From positions 1 through 64,000 of the forward strand of contig NZ_MSKL01000002.1 of the NCBI RefSeq assembly GCF_001937665.1: DNA of 64,000 nt, in the 5' to 3' direction. Positions 36,382 to 46,447 of the stretch are shown piece after piece; position 1 is the first letter of the stretch, and the number at the start of each line of letters is the position of its first letter. A program made the position numbers and the translations under genes. Origin of the DNA: Actinomyces oris (lineage in GTDB: Bacteria > Actinomycetota > Actinomycetes > Actinomycetales > Actinomycetaceae). The notes beneath the pieces were generated by a model. The model worked only from the letters and a program-made list of their open reading frames with translations. It was not told the origin of the DNA and made no database searches.

Positions 36382-36944
36382 CAGTCGTTGACGCGGGAGA
36401 TGTAGGAGCCGGAGCGGGTGTCCACCTTGACCTTGTCACCGGTATTGAGGAACAGGGGGACCTGGATCTCGGCACCGGTCTCGACGGTGGCCGGCTTGGT
36501 GCCCGCGCTGGAACGGTCGCCCTGGAGGCCCGGCTCGGTGTGGGAGATCGTCAGGACCACGGAGGCCGGCAGCTCGACGAACAGGACCGAGTCCTCGTGG
36601 AAGGCCACGATGACCTCCTGGTTCTCCAGCATGAAGGTGGCGGCGTCGCCAACGGTGGCCGAGGGGACGTAGGTCTGCTCGTAGGACTTGACGTCCATGA
36701 AGACGTAGTCGTCGCCGTCCTTGTAGAGGTACTGCATGTCGCGCCGGTCAACGGTGGCGGTCTCGACCTTGAGGCCGGCGTTGAAGGTCTTGTCGACGGT
36801 CTTGCCGGACAGGACGTTCTTGATCTTGGTGCGCACGAAGGCGGGGCCCTTGCCGGGCTTGACGTGCTGGAACTCCACTACCTGCCACAGCTGGCCCTCG
36901 AGGTTGAGCACCATGCCGTTCTTCAGGTCGTTCGTCGTGGCCAC
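36381..36944 (-). CDS. efp: Translation elongation factor P
   Basis: Relieves ribosome stalling at polyproline. 187 residues, exact family length when started at the GTG at 36944, which has GAGGA 8 bp upstream; longer frames to 37031 add non-family residues. [19 protein letters not shown] opens the KOW-like domain. The tip loop reads [10 protein letters not shown] with an unmodified-type lysine in the PGKGP palindrome known from actinobacterial EF-P. No EpmA-type modification genes are seen nearby, consistent with that type. Confidence 0.95.
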   Translation of the reverse strand: MATTNDLKNGMVLNLEGQLWQVVEFQHVKPGKGPAFVRTKIKNVLSGKTVDKTFNAGLKVETATVDRRDMQYLYKDGDDYVFMDVKSYEQTYVPSATVGDAATFMLENQEVIVAFHEDSVLFVELPASVVLTISHTEPGLQGDRSSAGTKPATVETGAEIQVPLFLNTGDKVKVDTRSGSYISRVND

Positions 36945-37034
36945 GAGGGTTTCCTCACTGTTGCATTGCATCTGGGACGCGCTGATCCTACCGCGACCTG
37001 CCGCGCTCACCCCGTGACGGGCGTGTCGCACCGA

Positions 37035-37601
37035 TCACGAGTGGCGGGACAAATCGGCTGCGACGGCGCTCATCACCTTCTCGCCGGCCTCGTCGGGGGT
37101 GGTTGTGGTGGTGTCGATGACGACGTCGGCCAGATCCCGGCACTGGGCCTGACGTTCGTGGAGCATCTGGACGAACTGGTGGTGGATGGTTCCCAGGGCC
37201 ACGGACCGGGGTGCGTCGAGACCGTTACGGGTGGCCAGGGCCCGGGTGGCGCAGATCAGGGCCACGACGCGGTGACTCTGACGGTTGGCGAGCCTAAGAC
37301 GCTCAAGGCCCTGGCGTACTCCAGCAGCCTCCAAACAGCCCGATCCCAGGGCGACGACGACGCTCCCGGTCTGGGCACGCTCCAGGAGCCTCACAGCGGT
37401 GTCGGCCTCGACGCGGCGGTACTCGGTCTCCGGCACCGCAACGAGCGCCAGGTCCGGGCGGGTTCCCAGCTCGTCGGCAACGAGCCGCCCCAGATCGAGC
37501 ACGGGCAGGCCCTGGGCACTCCCGACGGCACGGGCCACGCTCGAGCAGCCGGCACCCGGCGGGCCGGTGAGGATGAGTGAGCCCGGTGCCGTGGCACTCA
37601 A
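37035..37601 (-). CDS. Degenerate shikimate-kinase-like P-loop paralogue
   Basis: 188 residues resembling AroK in overall plan but missing key residues. The P-loop reads LTGPPGAGCSSVA: the invariant Lys of GxGK[ST] is Cys. The shikimate-binding DTD is replaced by DLG (VLDLGRLVADELG). A GSGCLEAAG stretch stands where AroK has GGGAVL. Catalysis by the normal mechanism is therefore unlikely; a regulatory, structural or vestigial role is possible. Starts with TTG at 37601, overlapping the aroKB stop as TTGA, so it is co-translated with an active shikimate kinase. Followed by efp after a 90-bp gap. Confidence 0.7.
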   Translation of the reverse strand: MSATAPGSLILTGPPGAGCSSVARAVGSAQGLPVLDLGRLVADELGTRPDLALVAVPETEYRRVEADTAVRLLERAQTGSVVVALGSGCLEAAGVRQGLERLRLANRQSHRVVALICATRALATRNGLDAPRSVALGTIHHQFVQMLHERQAQCRDLADVVIDTTTTTPDEAGEKVMSAVAADLSRHS

Positions 37602-39466
37602 CCGCGGTGCCCTTCTGTTTGGTGGGCCCCACCGGTGACAGCCTCATGAGCCGACAGGAGAATACTCTCCGCCGGCGCCTGAACCCGCACGGGCCTGGCG
37701 ATGTCATCGAGCAGGACGAGACGTAGTCGGCCGCCGCGCACCTTCTTGTCGCTCATCATGGCCTCCTTGAGCTCCTCCCAGCGTCCCTCCCCTTCGGGGA
37801 AGCGGGTCGGCAGGCCGACCGCCTCGAGGCTCTGCCGGTGCAGGGCGAGTGCGTCACTGCTCAGATTGCCGTTGCGGTGGGCGATCTCGGCGGCGAAGAC
37901 GCAGCCGACGGCCACCGCCTCTCCGTGACGCCAGGAGTACCCGGTGACCTTCTCGATCGCGTGGGCGTAGGTGTGGCCGTAGTTGAGGACCTCCCGTAGG
38001 CCGGCCTCAGTGAGATCCTCCCCCACGACGGCTGCCTTGACCGCTACCGAACGGGCAACCAGGTCGGCCAGTACTGGCGAGTCCCAGGTCAGGCAGTCGG
38101 CGGGATCGGCCAGGACCCGGTCGAGAATGACGGAATCGGCGATCAGGCCGCACTTGACGACCTCGCCGAGTCCGGCCCGCAGCTCGGAGGCCGGCAGCGT
38201 GGAGAGCGTCTCCAGGTCGGCGATGACAGCGGCCGGCGGGTGGAAGGCACCCACCAGGTTCTTGCCGGCGGGCGTGTCGATCCCCGTCTTGCCGCCCACG
38301 GCGGCGTCCACCATGGCCAGCAGCGTGGTGGGCACCTGCACCACGGGAACACCCCGCAACCAGGTGGCGGCGGCGAAACCGGCCAGGTCCGTCGTCGCCC
38401 CACCACCGAGACCGACCACGAGCCCGTCGCGCCCCAGGCGGAAGGAGCCAAGCCGATCCCACAGGTGCTCCAGGACGCGCGCCTTCTTGGCCGCCTCTCC
38501 GTCGGGAACCTCGAGACGCAGGACGCGCAGGCCCTCGGAGGTCAGTGCCGCCTCGGCCGCGGCGGCGCGGTCGGCCAGCGCCTTGGCGTGAACGACGGCG
38601 ACACCTCCCGCACCCGCCCCCGGAACGTCCTGCACGAGGCGGGGCAGCTCGGCCACGATCCCGTGGCCGATGAGCACGTCGTAGGGGCTCTCTCCGGCAA
38701 CGCTGACCCGTCGTGCCCCACTGCAGACCTCGGTGGTGGCAACGGGCCGGACACGGACGCGCCGAGGCGAGTCACCGGGCCCGTCCGGGGCAGTGGCGGA
38801 GTCCGCCTGCGTCTCGGCCATGGGCGCCAGGACACTGACCGCCTGAGCGGTCTGGACCCCCAGGGCCACGAGGATGAGAGCGGCGATCTGCTGGGGGCTG
38901 AGCCCATCGGTGGGCACGGTGAGAGTGGCGACCTCGGAGTACAGCGGTGAGCGCTGAGCGTGGAGCGCCTCCATCCGCGCCAGGACGCCCGCGTGCTCGC
39001 CGTGCTCCTCACAGCGCTGCTGAGCGGCACGGGCCTGGTCGGAGTCCGCGTCAGGAGCCATGACAGGGCGCCCCGACCCGTCGCCCACGTGCTTGGCGGC
39101 GGTGCTCGGGGAGGCGGACAGGTAGATGACGGTATGACCGCGCAGCAGGTCTCGGTTCTCGGAACGCAGAACCGCTCCCCCACCCAGGGCGATGACGCCC
39201 TGAGCGGCTGCCGGGGAGTCCAGGACCGCCCGCATGGCCCGGTGCTCGCGGTCGCGGAAGCACTCCTCCCCCTCGGAAGCGAAGATCTCGGGGATCGTCA
39301 TGCGGGCGCGCCGGCGGATCTCGGCGTCGGTGTCGGTGACCTGGACCCCCAGGGCCTGGGCCAGGAGCCTGGCCTGAGTGGTCTTGCCCGCGCCGGGCAG
39401 CCCCACCAGCACCAGGGGCAGCTGGTCGTCGCGCAGAGCGATGGTCGGAACACGCTTCCAGGTCAT
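37598..39466 (-). CDS. aroKB: Shikimate kinase / 3-dehydroquinate synthase fusion
   Basis: Two shikimate-pathway enzymes in one 622-residue chain. AroK occupies about 1-210: VLVGLPGAGKTTQARLLAQA (intact P-loop), VTDTDAEIRRRA (shikimate-binding DTD), CFRDREHRAM and ALGGGAVL. A Pro/Ala/Arg linker (about 215-260) leads to AroB (VGLGGGATTDLAGFAAATWL, PTTLLAMVDAAVGGKTGI, GLGEVVKCGLI, NYGHTYAHAIE, WRHGEAVAVG). The ATG at 39466 is preferred; an upstream in-frame start at 39616 would overlap aroC and adds a disordered stretch. The same two enzymes are separate but adjacent genes in most actinobacteria. Confidence 0.92.
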   Translation of the reverse strand: MTWKRVPTIALRDDQLPLVLVGLPGAGKTTQARLLAQALGVQVTDTDAEIRRRARMTIPEIFASEGEECFRDREHRAMRAVLDSPAAAQGVIALGGGAVLRSENRDLLRGHTVIYLSASPSTAAKHVGDGSGRPVMAPDADSDQARAAQQRCEEHGEHAGVLARMEALHAQRSPLYSEVATLTVPTDGLSPQQIAALILVALGVQTAQAVSVLAPMAETQADSATAPDGPGDSPRRVRVRPVATTEVCSGARRVSVAGESPYDVLIGHGIVAELPRLVQDVPGAGAGGVAVVHAKALADRAAAAEAALTSEGLRVLRLEVPDGEAAKKARVLEHLWDRLGSFRLGRDGLVVGLGGGATTDLAGFAAATWLRGVPVVQVPTTLLAMVDAAVGGKTGIDTPAGKNLVGAFHPPAAVIADLETLSTLPASELRAGLGEVVKCGLIADSVILDRVLADPADCLTWDSPVLADLVARSVAVKAAVVGEDLTEAGLREVLNYGHTYAHAIEKVTGYSWRHGEAVAVGCVFAAEIAHRNGNLSSDALALHRQSLEAVGLPTRFPEGEGRWEELKEAMMSDKKVRGGRLRLVLLDDIARPVRVQAPAESILLSAHEAVTGGAHQTEGHRG

Positions 39467-39542
39467 GATCGTGTCTGCCTCTCCGTTGAGATCGCTGTGG
39501 GTGGTACCAGTATCGCCCGAGCAGAGCGAGTTGCCACGAGAT

Positions 39543-40775
39543 TCACCGCTCGGTTCGCCACTGTGTCCGTTCTGCGATGCGGGCCTGGTAGGAACGGAGG
39601 TTGCGTCGGGCCTCATCGACCGAGTCGCCTCCGGTCTTGTCCAGCAGAAGATCGGCCAGAACCAGGGCGGTCATGGCCTGAGCGATCACCGCTCCGGGGA
39701 CGACGGCGCACACGTCGGAGCGCTGGTGCAGCCCGGTGGCGGCCTCACCCGTGGCCAGGTCGACGGTGCGCAGGGCCCTGGGCACCGTGGAGATCGGTTT
39801 GAATGCGGCCCTCACCCGCACATCGGAGCCGTTGGAGATGCCGCCCTCGATGCCGCCGGCACGGTTGGTGGGCCTGGTGAGCGTTCCTGAGGTCACTGAG
39901 ACGATCTCGTCATGGGCGGCTGAGCCCCGCCGGGCCGCCTCGGCGAAGCCGTCGCCGATCTCCACACCCTTAACGGCCTGGATCCCCATGAGCGCGGATG
40001 CCAGGCGCGCGTCGAGGCGGCGGTCGGCGCTGACATGGGTGCCCAGTCCCACTGGGACACCGGTGGCGATGACCTCGACGACGCCCCCGAGCGTGTCACC
40101 CTCCTTCTTGGTGCCATCGATCTCAGCGACCATGGCGGCACTGGTGGCAGGATCCGTGCAGCGCACCGGGTCTGCGTCCAGGCGCCCGGTGTCCTCAACA
40201 CTCGGTGGGGGCGCGTCCTCGGGCAGGGCGACCGAGCCGATCCGCACGACGTGGCTGACCAGTCTGATGCCGGCGACCTGTGCCAGAAGGGCCTCGGCCA
40301 AGGCCCCCAGCGCCACCCGGGCGGCGGTCTCACGGGCTGATGCCCGCTCCAGGACCGGACGAGCCTCATCCAGGTCGTACTTAAGCATCCCTGGCAGGTC
40401 CGCGTGCCCGGGCCTCGGGCGGGTCAGCGGTCGGTTGCGGGCGATCTCACGCTCATCGCCGGTCCCGGCGTCGATGAGCAGCTCATGGGGATCCACGGGG
40501 TCGGCACTCATGACCGTGGACCACTTGGGCCATTCGGAGTTGCCGATCTGTAGGGCGACGGGGCTACCGATAGTGCTCCCGTGGCGGATGCCGCCCAGGA
40601 CCCGCAGCTCATCGCGCTCGAAGGCCTGGCGAGCACCGCGCCCGTGCCCCAGACGACGCCGGGCCAATGCTGCCCGAATGTCCTCACTGGTGATCCGCAC
40701 GCCTGCGGGCATGCCCTCCAGCACCGCGGTCAGGGCCTCGCCGTGGGACTCCCCGGCCGTCATCCATCGAAGCAT
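39543..40775 (-). CDS. aroC: Chorismate synthase
   Basis: Forms chorismate from EPSP with reduced FMN. 410 residues. Signatures are [21 protein letters not shown] at the N-terminus, [30 protein letters not shown] and the Arg-Ala pattern [13 protein letters not shown]. Followed by aroKB with 76 bp between. No aroA is in the window. Confidence 0.95.
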   Translation of the reverse strand: MLRWMTAGESHGEALTAVLEGMPAGVRITSEDIRAALARRRLGHGRGARQAFERDELRVLGGIRHGSTIGSPVALQIGNSEWPKWSTVMSADPVDPHELLIDAGTGDEREIARNRPLTRPRPGHADLPGMLKYDLDEARPVLERASARETAARVALGALAEALLAQVAGIRLVSHVVRIGSVALPEDAPPPSVEDTGRLDADPVRCTDPATSAAMVAEIDGTKKEGDTLGGVVEVIATGVPVGLGTHVSADRRLDARLASALMGIQAVKGVEIGDGFAEAARRGSAAHDEIVSVTSGTLTRPTNRAGGIEGGISNGSDVRVRAAFKPISTVPRALRTVDLATGEAATGLHQRSDVCAVVPGAVIAQAMTALVLADLLLDKTGGDSVDEARRNLRSYQARIAERTQWRTER

Positions 40776-40841
40776 GAGGCAGATACTCTCACACGCCGAT
40801 GTCGCCTCCGGCGTCCCACGTCGAGATTCCCTGCGCGCGGA

Positions 40842-41792
40842 TCAGCCGTCGGTGCCGGCCAAGGTCGAGGTCAGTGCCGCGCGCATGCACTCGATGTCCG
40901 GCTGCTGCCCGGTCATGAGCTGTACCTGGGGCACTGCCTGGTGCAGGAGCATGAGCCAGCCCGGCGCGACGGCTCCGCCGGCACGACCCCAGGCCTGAGT
41001 GAGAGCAGTGGGCCAGGGGGCGTAGACGACGTCGAGCATGACCGCCGTCGGACGACTCCGACCCGAGCGGTCCGCAAGCGCATCCAACGGACCGGCCAGA
41101 GGATCCGCTGCCCCGGCGGGCAGAGTCGAGATGACGACGTCTGCTGCGGCCAGGCGCCGGGACGCCTCGATGTTGGAGGCTGCGTCGGTGGGCTTCCAGG
41201 TGAGGGTCTCAATACTCAGCCCCATGCGGTGGGCGGCGCTGAGCGCGCGACCGGGGCCGGCGTGCCTTCGTGCCACAACGGTGATCCGGCCGGCCCGGAG
41301 CTCTCCGAGCGCCGCAAGGGCCGAGCAGGCGGTGGCGCCCGAGCCGAGGACGACGGCCTGCTCGACCCGGAGGTACTCATCCGGCGAGCCCGATGTCTGT
41401 CTGCCGGCGGTCTCCCGCAGTGCGCCCACGATACCTGCGACGTCGGTGTTGAAGCCGGCCAGGAGCGCGCCTCCTGCGCCGCTGCGCTGCGCCACCACGG
41501 TGTTGACGGCACCGACGGCCTCGGCGAGGGGGTCGATGACGTCAAGGTGCGCCAGGAGCGTCTGCTTGTGGGGCATGGTGACGCTCAGGCCCGCCCAGGC
41601 CGGCCCGGCCTGAACCGGAGCGGCCAGTTCGGCGAGCAGCCCGGGCAGCTCTGGAGGCGCTGTCTCGAGCCGCTCGTAGGACCAGTCGTCCAGCCCCAGT
41701 CCGGCGTAAGCGGCTCGATGCAGCACGGGAGACAGCGAGTGGTTCACCGGGCTGCCGATGACGGCTGCGCGGTGGCGGATCACTGCCGCCAT
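40842..41792 (-). CDS. aroE: Shikimate dehydrogenase
   Basis: NADPH-dependent reduction of 3-dehydroshikimate. About 316 residues. Substrate domain VIGSPVNHSLSPVLHRAAYA and GLSVTMPHKQ (catalytic Lys), GFNTDVAG, then nucleotide-binding VVLGSGATACSALAALGELRA. The ATG at 41792 starts 4 bp after the mltG stop; a GTG at 41804 is possible. This version is longer than E. coli AroE by about 40 residues. Confidence 0.9.
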   Translation of the reverse strand: MAAVIRHRAAVIGSPVNHSLSPVLHRAAYAGLGLDDWSYERLETAPPELPGLLAELAAPVQAGPAWAGLSVTMPHKQTLLAHLDVIDPLAEAVGAVNTVVAQRSGAGGALLAGFNTDVAGIVGALRETAGRQTSGSPDEYLRVEQAVVLGSGATACSALAALGELRAGRITVVARRHAGPGRALSAAHRMGLSIETLTWKPTDAASNIEASRRLAAADVVISTLPAGAADPLAGPLDALADRSGRSRPTAVMLDVVYAPWPTALTQAWGRAGGAVAPGWLMLLHQAVPQVQLMTGQQPDIECMRAALTSTLAGTDG

Positions 41793-41796
41793 CGGG

Positions 41797-43008
41797 TCAG
41801 CCACTCTTCTTCTCGCCGTTGCAGATCTCCTTGTTCTTGTTGCAGTAGTCGTTGAGCTTCTTGGTGTTGGCCTTCTGCTCGTCATTGGTGGAGGCGAACA
41901 GGGTCTCGCCGGTCTCGAGGTTGACCGTGACGAAGTAGAGCCAGCTTCCGGCCGGTGGGTTGATCACCGCCTTGATGGCCGCCTCACCGGGACTGCCGAT
42001 CGGCCCTGGTGGGAGCCCCTTGTGGACGTAGGTGTTGTAGGCGTTGTTGGCGTCCTGAGTCTCCGCCTCGGAGGGGATGCCGCCATAACGCCCCAGGCCG
42101 TACTGCACTGTCGAGTCCATCTGGAGCAGGCCGTGGGTCTCTCCATCGGTCTGCGCCAGACGGTTCTCAATGACCCGTGCTGCCTGCCCGTAGTAGCGTT
42201 CGCTGTTGACCTCACGCTCAACGATGGAGGCCTTGGTCAAAACCTTCTGGTAGTCCTCCTTGGGCACCTTGAGCTCTTTGAGCTGGGTGACGGTCTTGGA
42301 GACCATCTTCTTGATCAGGTCCTTGGGAGTGGCGTTCTCGGCGACGTCGTAGGTGCCCGGGGCGAGCCAGCCCTCCACGTTGCCGCCGGCCTCCGCGGGC
42401 AGACCGATCCCAGCAGTATCGGCGTAGGCCGCCTCGATCTGCTCATCGGTGAAGTTGCCGACCTTCTTGAGCCGGTCCTTGACGATCTGCTTGGTGACAC
42501 CTGCGGGGATGGTCAGTGTGTGATCGCCCTTGCTCTCAGGGTCGAGCAGCGCCTGGAGCGCGGAGCTCGCCGACATCTTCTTCTTGAGCTTGTAGGTGCC
42601 CGGCTGGATCGTATTGCCCTTCGGGTTGTTCTTCGCCGCATTGGTGAAGGCCTTGCCGGAGGCGACGACGCCCTTGCTCTGGAGGATGTCACCAATGTCG
42701 ACTCCGGAGGCTCCCTCCGGGATCGTCACGGTGACCTCGCCCTCGCCTTCACCCTTGTAGTCCTCGGCATGGGTCGCCTGGGCAGAGGCGTCACGCATGA
42801 TCCCGATGGCCTTGTAGCCCAGGACGCCGACAGCCGCGAGGGTGACGACAATGACAAGGCTCGTCAGCCAGTGCCGGCGCCGCTTTCGCTGACGGCGCTC
42901 AACCTTCTCCATGCGCCGCTGTCTGCGGCTCTTGGGTTTGTCCTTGGCGTCGCCAGCGTCCTCATCGCGCTGGATGCCGAGCTCGGCGAAGAAATCGTCG
43001 TGGCTCAC
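41797..43008 (-). CDS. mltG: Endolytic peptidoglycan transglycosylase MltG
   Basis: Membrane-bound lytic transglycosylase that terminates nascent glycan strands. 403 residues: cytoplasmic basic N-terminus (Lys/Arg-rich, about 1-52), one TM helix (LTSLVIVVTLAAVGVLGYKA), LysM-like stretch, then the YceG domain with the catalytic Glu in TKASIVEREVNSERY, followed by VIENRLAQ, LLQMDSTVQYGLGR, YNTYVHKGLPPGPI and NPPAGSWLYFVT. Overlaps ruvX by 4 bp. The position between ruvX and aroE is conserved in actinobacteria. Confidence 0.94.
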   Translation of the reverse strand: MSHDDFFAELGIQRDEDAGDAKDKPKSRRQRRMEKVERRQRKRRRHWLTSLVIVVTLAAVGVLGYKAIGIMRDASAQATHAEDYKGEGEGEVTVTIPEGASGVDIGDILQSKGVVASGKAFTNAAKNNPKGNTIQPGTYKLKKKMSASSALQALLDPESKGDHTLTIPAGVTKQIVKDRLKKVGNFTDEQIEAAYADTAGIGLPAEAGGNVEGWLAPGTYDVAENATPKDLIKKMVSKTVTQLKELKVPKEDYQKVLTKASIVEREVNSERYYGQAARVIENRLAQTDGETHGLLQMDSTVQYGLGRYGGIPSEAETQDANNAYNTYVHKGLPPGPIGSPGEAAIKAVINPPAGSWLYFVTVNLETGETLFASTNDEQKANTKKLNDYCNKNKEICNGEKKSG

Positions 43009-43532
43009 GCTCTGCCTCTCTTGATCGGGTGGACTCGCTCACCGGCCGGGACCCCGGACATCCGCTCAGTTGTGATGGCCTGTTCAAGGATGACGACCGC
43101 TGCCGCTTGGTCGACGATACCGCGAAAGCTCCTCTCCTTCAGGCCAGCCGCGTGCAGATCCCGGTGAGCAGTGACGGTGGTGAGTCGTTCATCGACCAGC
43201 CGGACGCACACCCGCTGCGGCAGGCGGCTCGCCAGGTCGCGCGCCCATGCGCGGGCGTCCCTGGTTGAGCTCGAGCTGCCTCCGCCCATGTGCTTGGGCA
43301 GACCAACGATCACCTCGAAGGCACCGTACTCCTCGACGAGGTCAACGGCCTCGTCGAGGTCTGCACCATAACGGTCCCGCCTGAGAGTTACCACAGGAAA
43401 CGACAGAATCGCGTCCTGATCGCAACGAGCGACACCGATACGTGCCTTGCCGACGTCGAAGGCGATGCGTACGCCGGGACGGAAACCCGTCGGGGCAGGC
43501 TGAGCCGATGAGTCTGTCACGTGATCTGCCAC
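43005..43532 (-). CDS. ruvX: Holliday-junction resolvase-like protein (RuvX/YqgF)
   Basis: RNase H-like fold protein involved in rRNA 5'-end processing in E. coli and proposed as a resolvase. About 175 residues. IAFDVGKARIGVARCD with the first acidic residue, VIVGLPKHMGGG, LVDERLTTV and a late IVDQAAAVVILEQ are the family motifs. GTG at 43532 or 43520 are both possible starts; an ATG-initiated extension far upstream runs through alaS and is not credible. Stop and the mltG start overlap. Confidence 0.9.
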   Translation of the reverse strand: MADHVTDSSAQPAPTGFRPGVRIAFDVGKARIGVARCDQDAILSFPVVTLRRDRYGADLDEAVDLVEEYGAFEVIVGLPKHMGGGSSSSTRDARAWARDLASRLPQRVCVRLVDERLTTVTAHRDLHAAGLKERSFRGIVDQAAAVVILEQAITTERMSGVPAGERVHPIKRGRA

Positions 43533-43560
43533 GGAGTGCGGGGCGAGCCGGCTCGCCGGG

Positions 43561-46272
43561 TCAGGCCTGGATCTGCTCGGCGACGGCGCGCAGCGCCTCG
43601 TCCAGAGCCTCTGGGTTCTGACCACCGCCCTGAGCCAGGTCGTCCTTGCCGCCACCGCCGCCACCCAGTACCTGAGCGGCGGTGCGCACCAGGGCACCGG
43701 CTCGGATGCCCTTGTCACGGGCACCGGCATTGGTGGCCACCACCACCACCGGACGCGAGCCCAGGACCGCACCGACAGCGACGACGGCGGGCTCGGCGTC
43801 ACCGAGCCGGCTGCGGGCGTCGAGGGCCAACGAGCGTACGGCGTCGGCGGAGCCGACGGGCCCGAGGTCTGCTGACGCGAGACGGACCTCACCCAGCCGG
43901 ACGGCGTCTGAGACGATGCCGGCCGTGCGCGCGGACAGCGCCGCCTGCTCGGCCACGGCCAGGCGCTTCTCGGCATCCTTCAGGCGCGTCATGAGACTCT
44001 CGACGCGCTCGGGCAGGTCCTCGGGACGGCCCCCGACCATGGTGGAGAGCTGGGAGACCAGGGCGTGCTCCTTGGCCTGGTAGCCGTAGGCGCCCTCACC
44101 GACGAGGGCGTCGATGCGGCGTACCCCCGAACCGATCGACGACTCGCCCAGCACCGCGATACGGCCGATGTGCCCAGTGCTGGGAACGTGGGTACCGGCG
44201 CACAGCTCCTTGGACCAGTCACCGCCGATGGAGACGACGCGCACCTCCTTGCCGTACTTCTCCCCGAACAGCGCCATGGCTCCTGCGGCGCGGGCGGCGT
44301 CGATGTCCATGACCTCATCGGTGACGGCCAGGTCCTCCGACAGCCTGGCGTTGACCCGCTCCTCAATGCCGGAGATCTGGTCTGCAGCCAGGGCGGAGCC
44401 GTGACGGAAGTCGAAACGCATGCGGGAGGGGGAGTTCTCACTGCCGGCCTGGGTGGCGTTGTCGGAGACGATCTCGTGAAGCGCCTTGTGCACCATGTGG
44501 GTGGAGGTGTGGGCACGTGCGATCGCCAGGCGGCGAGCCGAGTCAATCTGGGCGAAGGCCTTCTCCCCCACTGCGATCGTGCCCTCGGTCAGGGTGCCGC
44601 GGTGGACGTGCAGCCCTTTGACGGGGGCCTGGACGTCATCGACCTCGACGGTGCCGCCGTCAGCCAGTCGGATCGTACCCCGATCGGCGAGCTGACCACC
44701 CATCTCAGCGTAGAAGGGGGTGCGGTCCAGGATGACCTCGACCTCGGCCGGGGCGGTCACGACGCTCTGCGGGACGCCGTCGACGAGGACCCCGGCGACG
44801 GTGGCCTCGGCGGAGGACTCGGTGTAGCCCAGGAAGGTCGAGCCACCACCCATCTCCTTCTCCAGCTCGCGGAAGACTCGGATGTCGGCGTGCCCGGTCT
44901 TCTTGGCGCGAGCGTCGGCCCGAGCACGCTCCTTCTGCTCGTTCATGAGACTGCGGAACGCGCTCTCATCGACATCGACCCCCTGCTCGGCCGCCATCTC
45001 CAGGGTGAGGTCGATGGGGAACCCATAGGTGTCGTGCAGCTCGAAGGCGCTCTTGCCGGACACCAGCGGGCGCCCGGTGCGGCCGGCCTCCTTCTTGGCC
45101 GAGGCCACCGCGGTGTCCAGGATCGTGGTGCCGGCGGCCAGGGTGCGGCGGAAGGCGTCCTCCTCGCCGTAGGCCACCTCGGAGATGGTGCTCCAGCCGG
45201 TCTCCAGCTCGGGGTAGGAGGCCTTCATGGCGTCCTTCGAGACGGTCAGCAGAGTGGGCATGGCGGCCTCGTCGACGCCGAGCAGACGCATGGAGCGCAC
45301 GGCCCTGCGAATGAGTCGGCGCAGGACGTAGCCGCGACCGTCGTTGCCGGGGCGCACGCCGTCGGAGATGAGCATGAGGGCGGAGCGCACGTGGTCGGCG
45401 ACTACCCGCATGCGCACGTCATCGTGGTAGGCCTCGCCCGCCTCGGGGCCGGCGGAGCCGCGGCCGTATACCTTTCCGGAGAGCTCCTCGGCGGCCTTGA
45501 TGACGGGGAAGACCTCGTCGATCTCATACATGTTGGGCTTGTCCTGCATGATGAAGGCCAGACGCTCCAGACCGGCTCCGGTATCGATGGCCGTCTGGTC
45601 GAGCTTGCCCAGGAGCTCGAAGTCGTGCCCCTTGCCCTCTCCACGCAGGAACTCGTCGAAGACAAGGTTCCAGATCTCCAGGAAGCGGTCGCCCTGGGTG
45701 TCGACGGCGGGACCACCGTCGGGCCCGTAAGCGGGGCCGCGGTCGTAGTGGATCTCGCAGCAGGAGCCGGCGGGGCCGGGCTGCCCTGTCGACCAGGAGA
45801 TGTCCTTGAAGGGAAGCAGCTGGATCCGCTCGGCGGGAACCCCGATCTCACGGGTCCAGTAGTCGAAGGAGACCTGGTCCTCCTCCCAGATCGTCATCCA
45901 CAGCCGGTCCCCGTCCAGACCGTAGCCGCCCTCCTCCCGGCTGCCTGTCAGCAGACCCCAGGCGTAGGAGATGGCCCCCTCCTTGAAGTAGTCGCCGAAG
46001 GAGAAGTTGCCGTTCATCTGGAAGAACGTGCCGTGGCGCGTCGTGATACCGACGTTGTCGATGTCATTGGTGCGGATGCACTTCTGCACCGAGGCCGCCC
46101 GGGGCCAGGGGGCCTCCTCAGTACCCAGGATGTAGGGGATGAAGGGCACCATGCCCGCCACAGTGAACAGGATGGAGGGCTCGGGAGACACCAGGGAGAC
46201 CGAGGGCCGGATCTCGTGCTCGTTCGCGGCGAAGTAGTCCAGCCAGCGGCTGCGGATCTCGGATGTGCGCAT
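43561..46272 (-). CDS. alaS: Alanyl-tRNA synthetase
   Basis: Charges tRNA-Ala. 903 residues. Class II core (PSVSLVSPEPSILFTVAGM, TRHGTFFQMNGNFSFGDYFK), the editing domain zinc motifs (ARAHTSTHMVH and LCAGTHVPSTG) and the C-terminal DHH-like domain ending in GGGGGGKDDLAQGGGQ. Started at the ATG at 46272 (MRTSEIRSRWLDYF) with GAGGA upstream; the open frame continues upstream without family similarity. No T-box leader was found in the 175 bp before it. Confidence 0.96.
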   Translation of the reverse strand: MRTSEIRSRWLDYFAANEHEIRPSVSLVSPEPSILFTVAGMVPFIPYILGTEEAPWPRAASVQKCIRTNDIDNVGITTRHGTFFQMNGNFSFGDYFKEGAISYAWGLLTGSREEGGYGLDGDRLWMTIWEEDQVSFDYWTREIGVPAERIQLLPFKDISWSTGQPGPAGSCCEIHYDRGPAYGPDGGPAVDTQGDRFLEIWNLVFDEFLRGEGKGHDFELLGKLDQTAIDTGAGLERLAFIMQDKPNMYEIDEVFPVIKAAEELSGKVYGRGSAGPEAGEAYHDDVRMRVVADHVRSALMLISDGVRPGNDGRGYVLRRLIRRAVRSMRLLGVDEAAMPTLLTVSKDAMKASYPELETGWSTISEVAYGEEDAFRRTLAAGTTILDTAVASAKKEAGRTGRPLVSGKSAFELHDTYGFPIDLTLEMAAEQGVDVDESAFRSLMNEQKERARADARAKKTGHADIRVFRELEKEMGGGSTFLGYTESSAEATVAGVLVDGVPQSVVTAPAEVEVILDRTPFYAEMGGQLADRGTIRLADGGTVEVDDVQAPVKGLHVHRGTLTEGTIAVGEKAFAQIDSARRLAIARAHTSTHMVHKALHEIVSDNATQAGSENSPSRMRFDFRHGSALAADQISGIEERVNARLSEDLAVTDEVMDIDAARAAGAMALFGEKYGKEVRVVSIGGDWSKELCAGTHVPSTGHIGRIAVLGESSIGSGVRRIDALVGEGAYGYQAKEHALVSQLSTMVGGRPEDLPERVESLMTRLKDAEKRLAVAEQAALSARTAGIVSDAVRLGEVRLASADLGPVGSADAVRSLALDARSRLGDAEPAVVAVGAVLGSRPVVVVATNAGARDKGIRAGALVRTAAQVLGGGGGGKDDLAQGGGQNPEALDEALRAVAEQIQA

Positions 46273-46447
46273 GGGGTCCTCATCCTGTTCGAGGTGTGCC
46301 CGGGCACTGCGGCCCTCGGGCCGGGTGCTGGGCGTGTGGACGGTGTGGTGTGGTCGACCGGCCGGCCCGGTACACAGTGCAAACGGTGGAACCAATCGCC
46401 TGTGGGCTCGGAGCCGGTCGGGTTGCTCCATGGTGAGCGTACTCCCA

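Noticed and set aside
46273-46447. T-box riboswitch before alaS
   Set aside because: No T-box core (AGGGUGGNACCGCG type) or terminator/antiterminator pair could be found.
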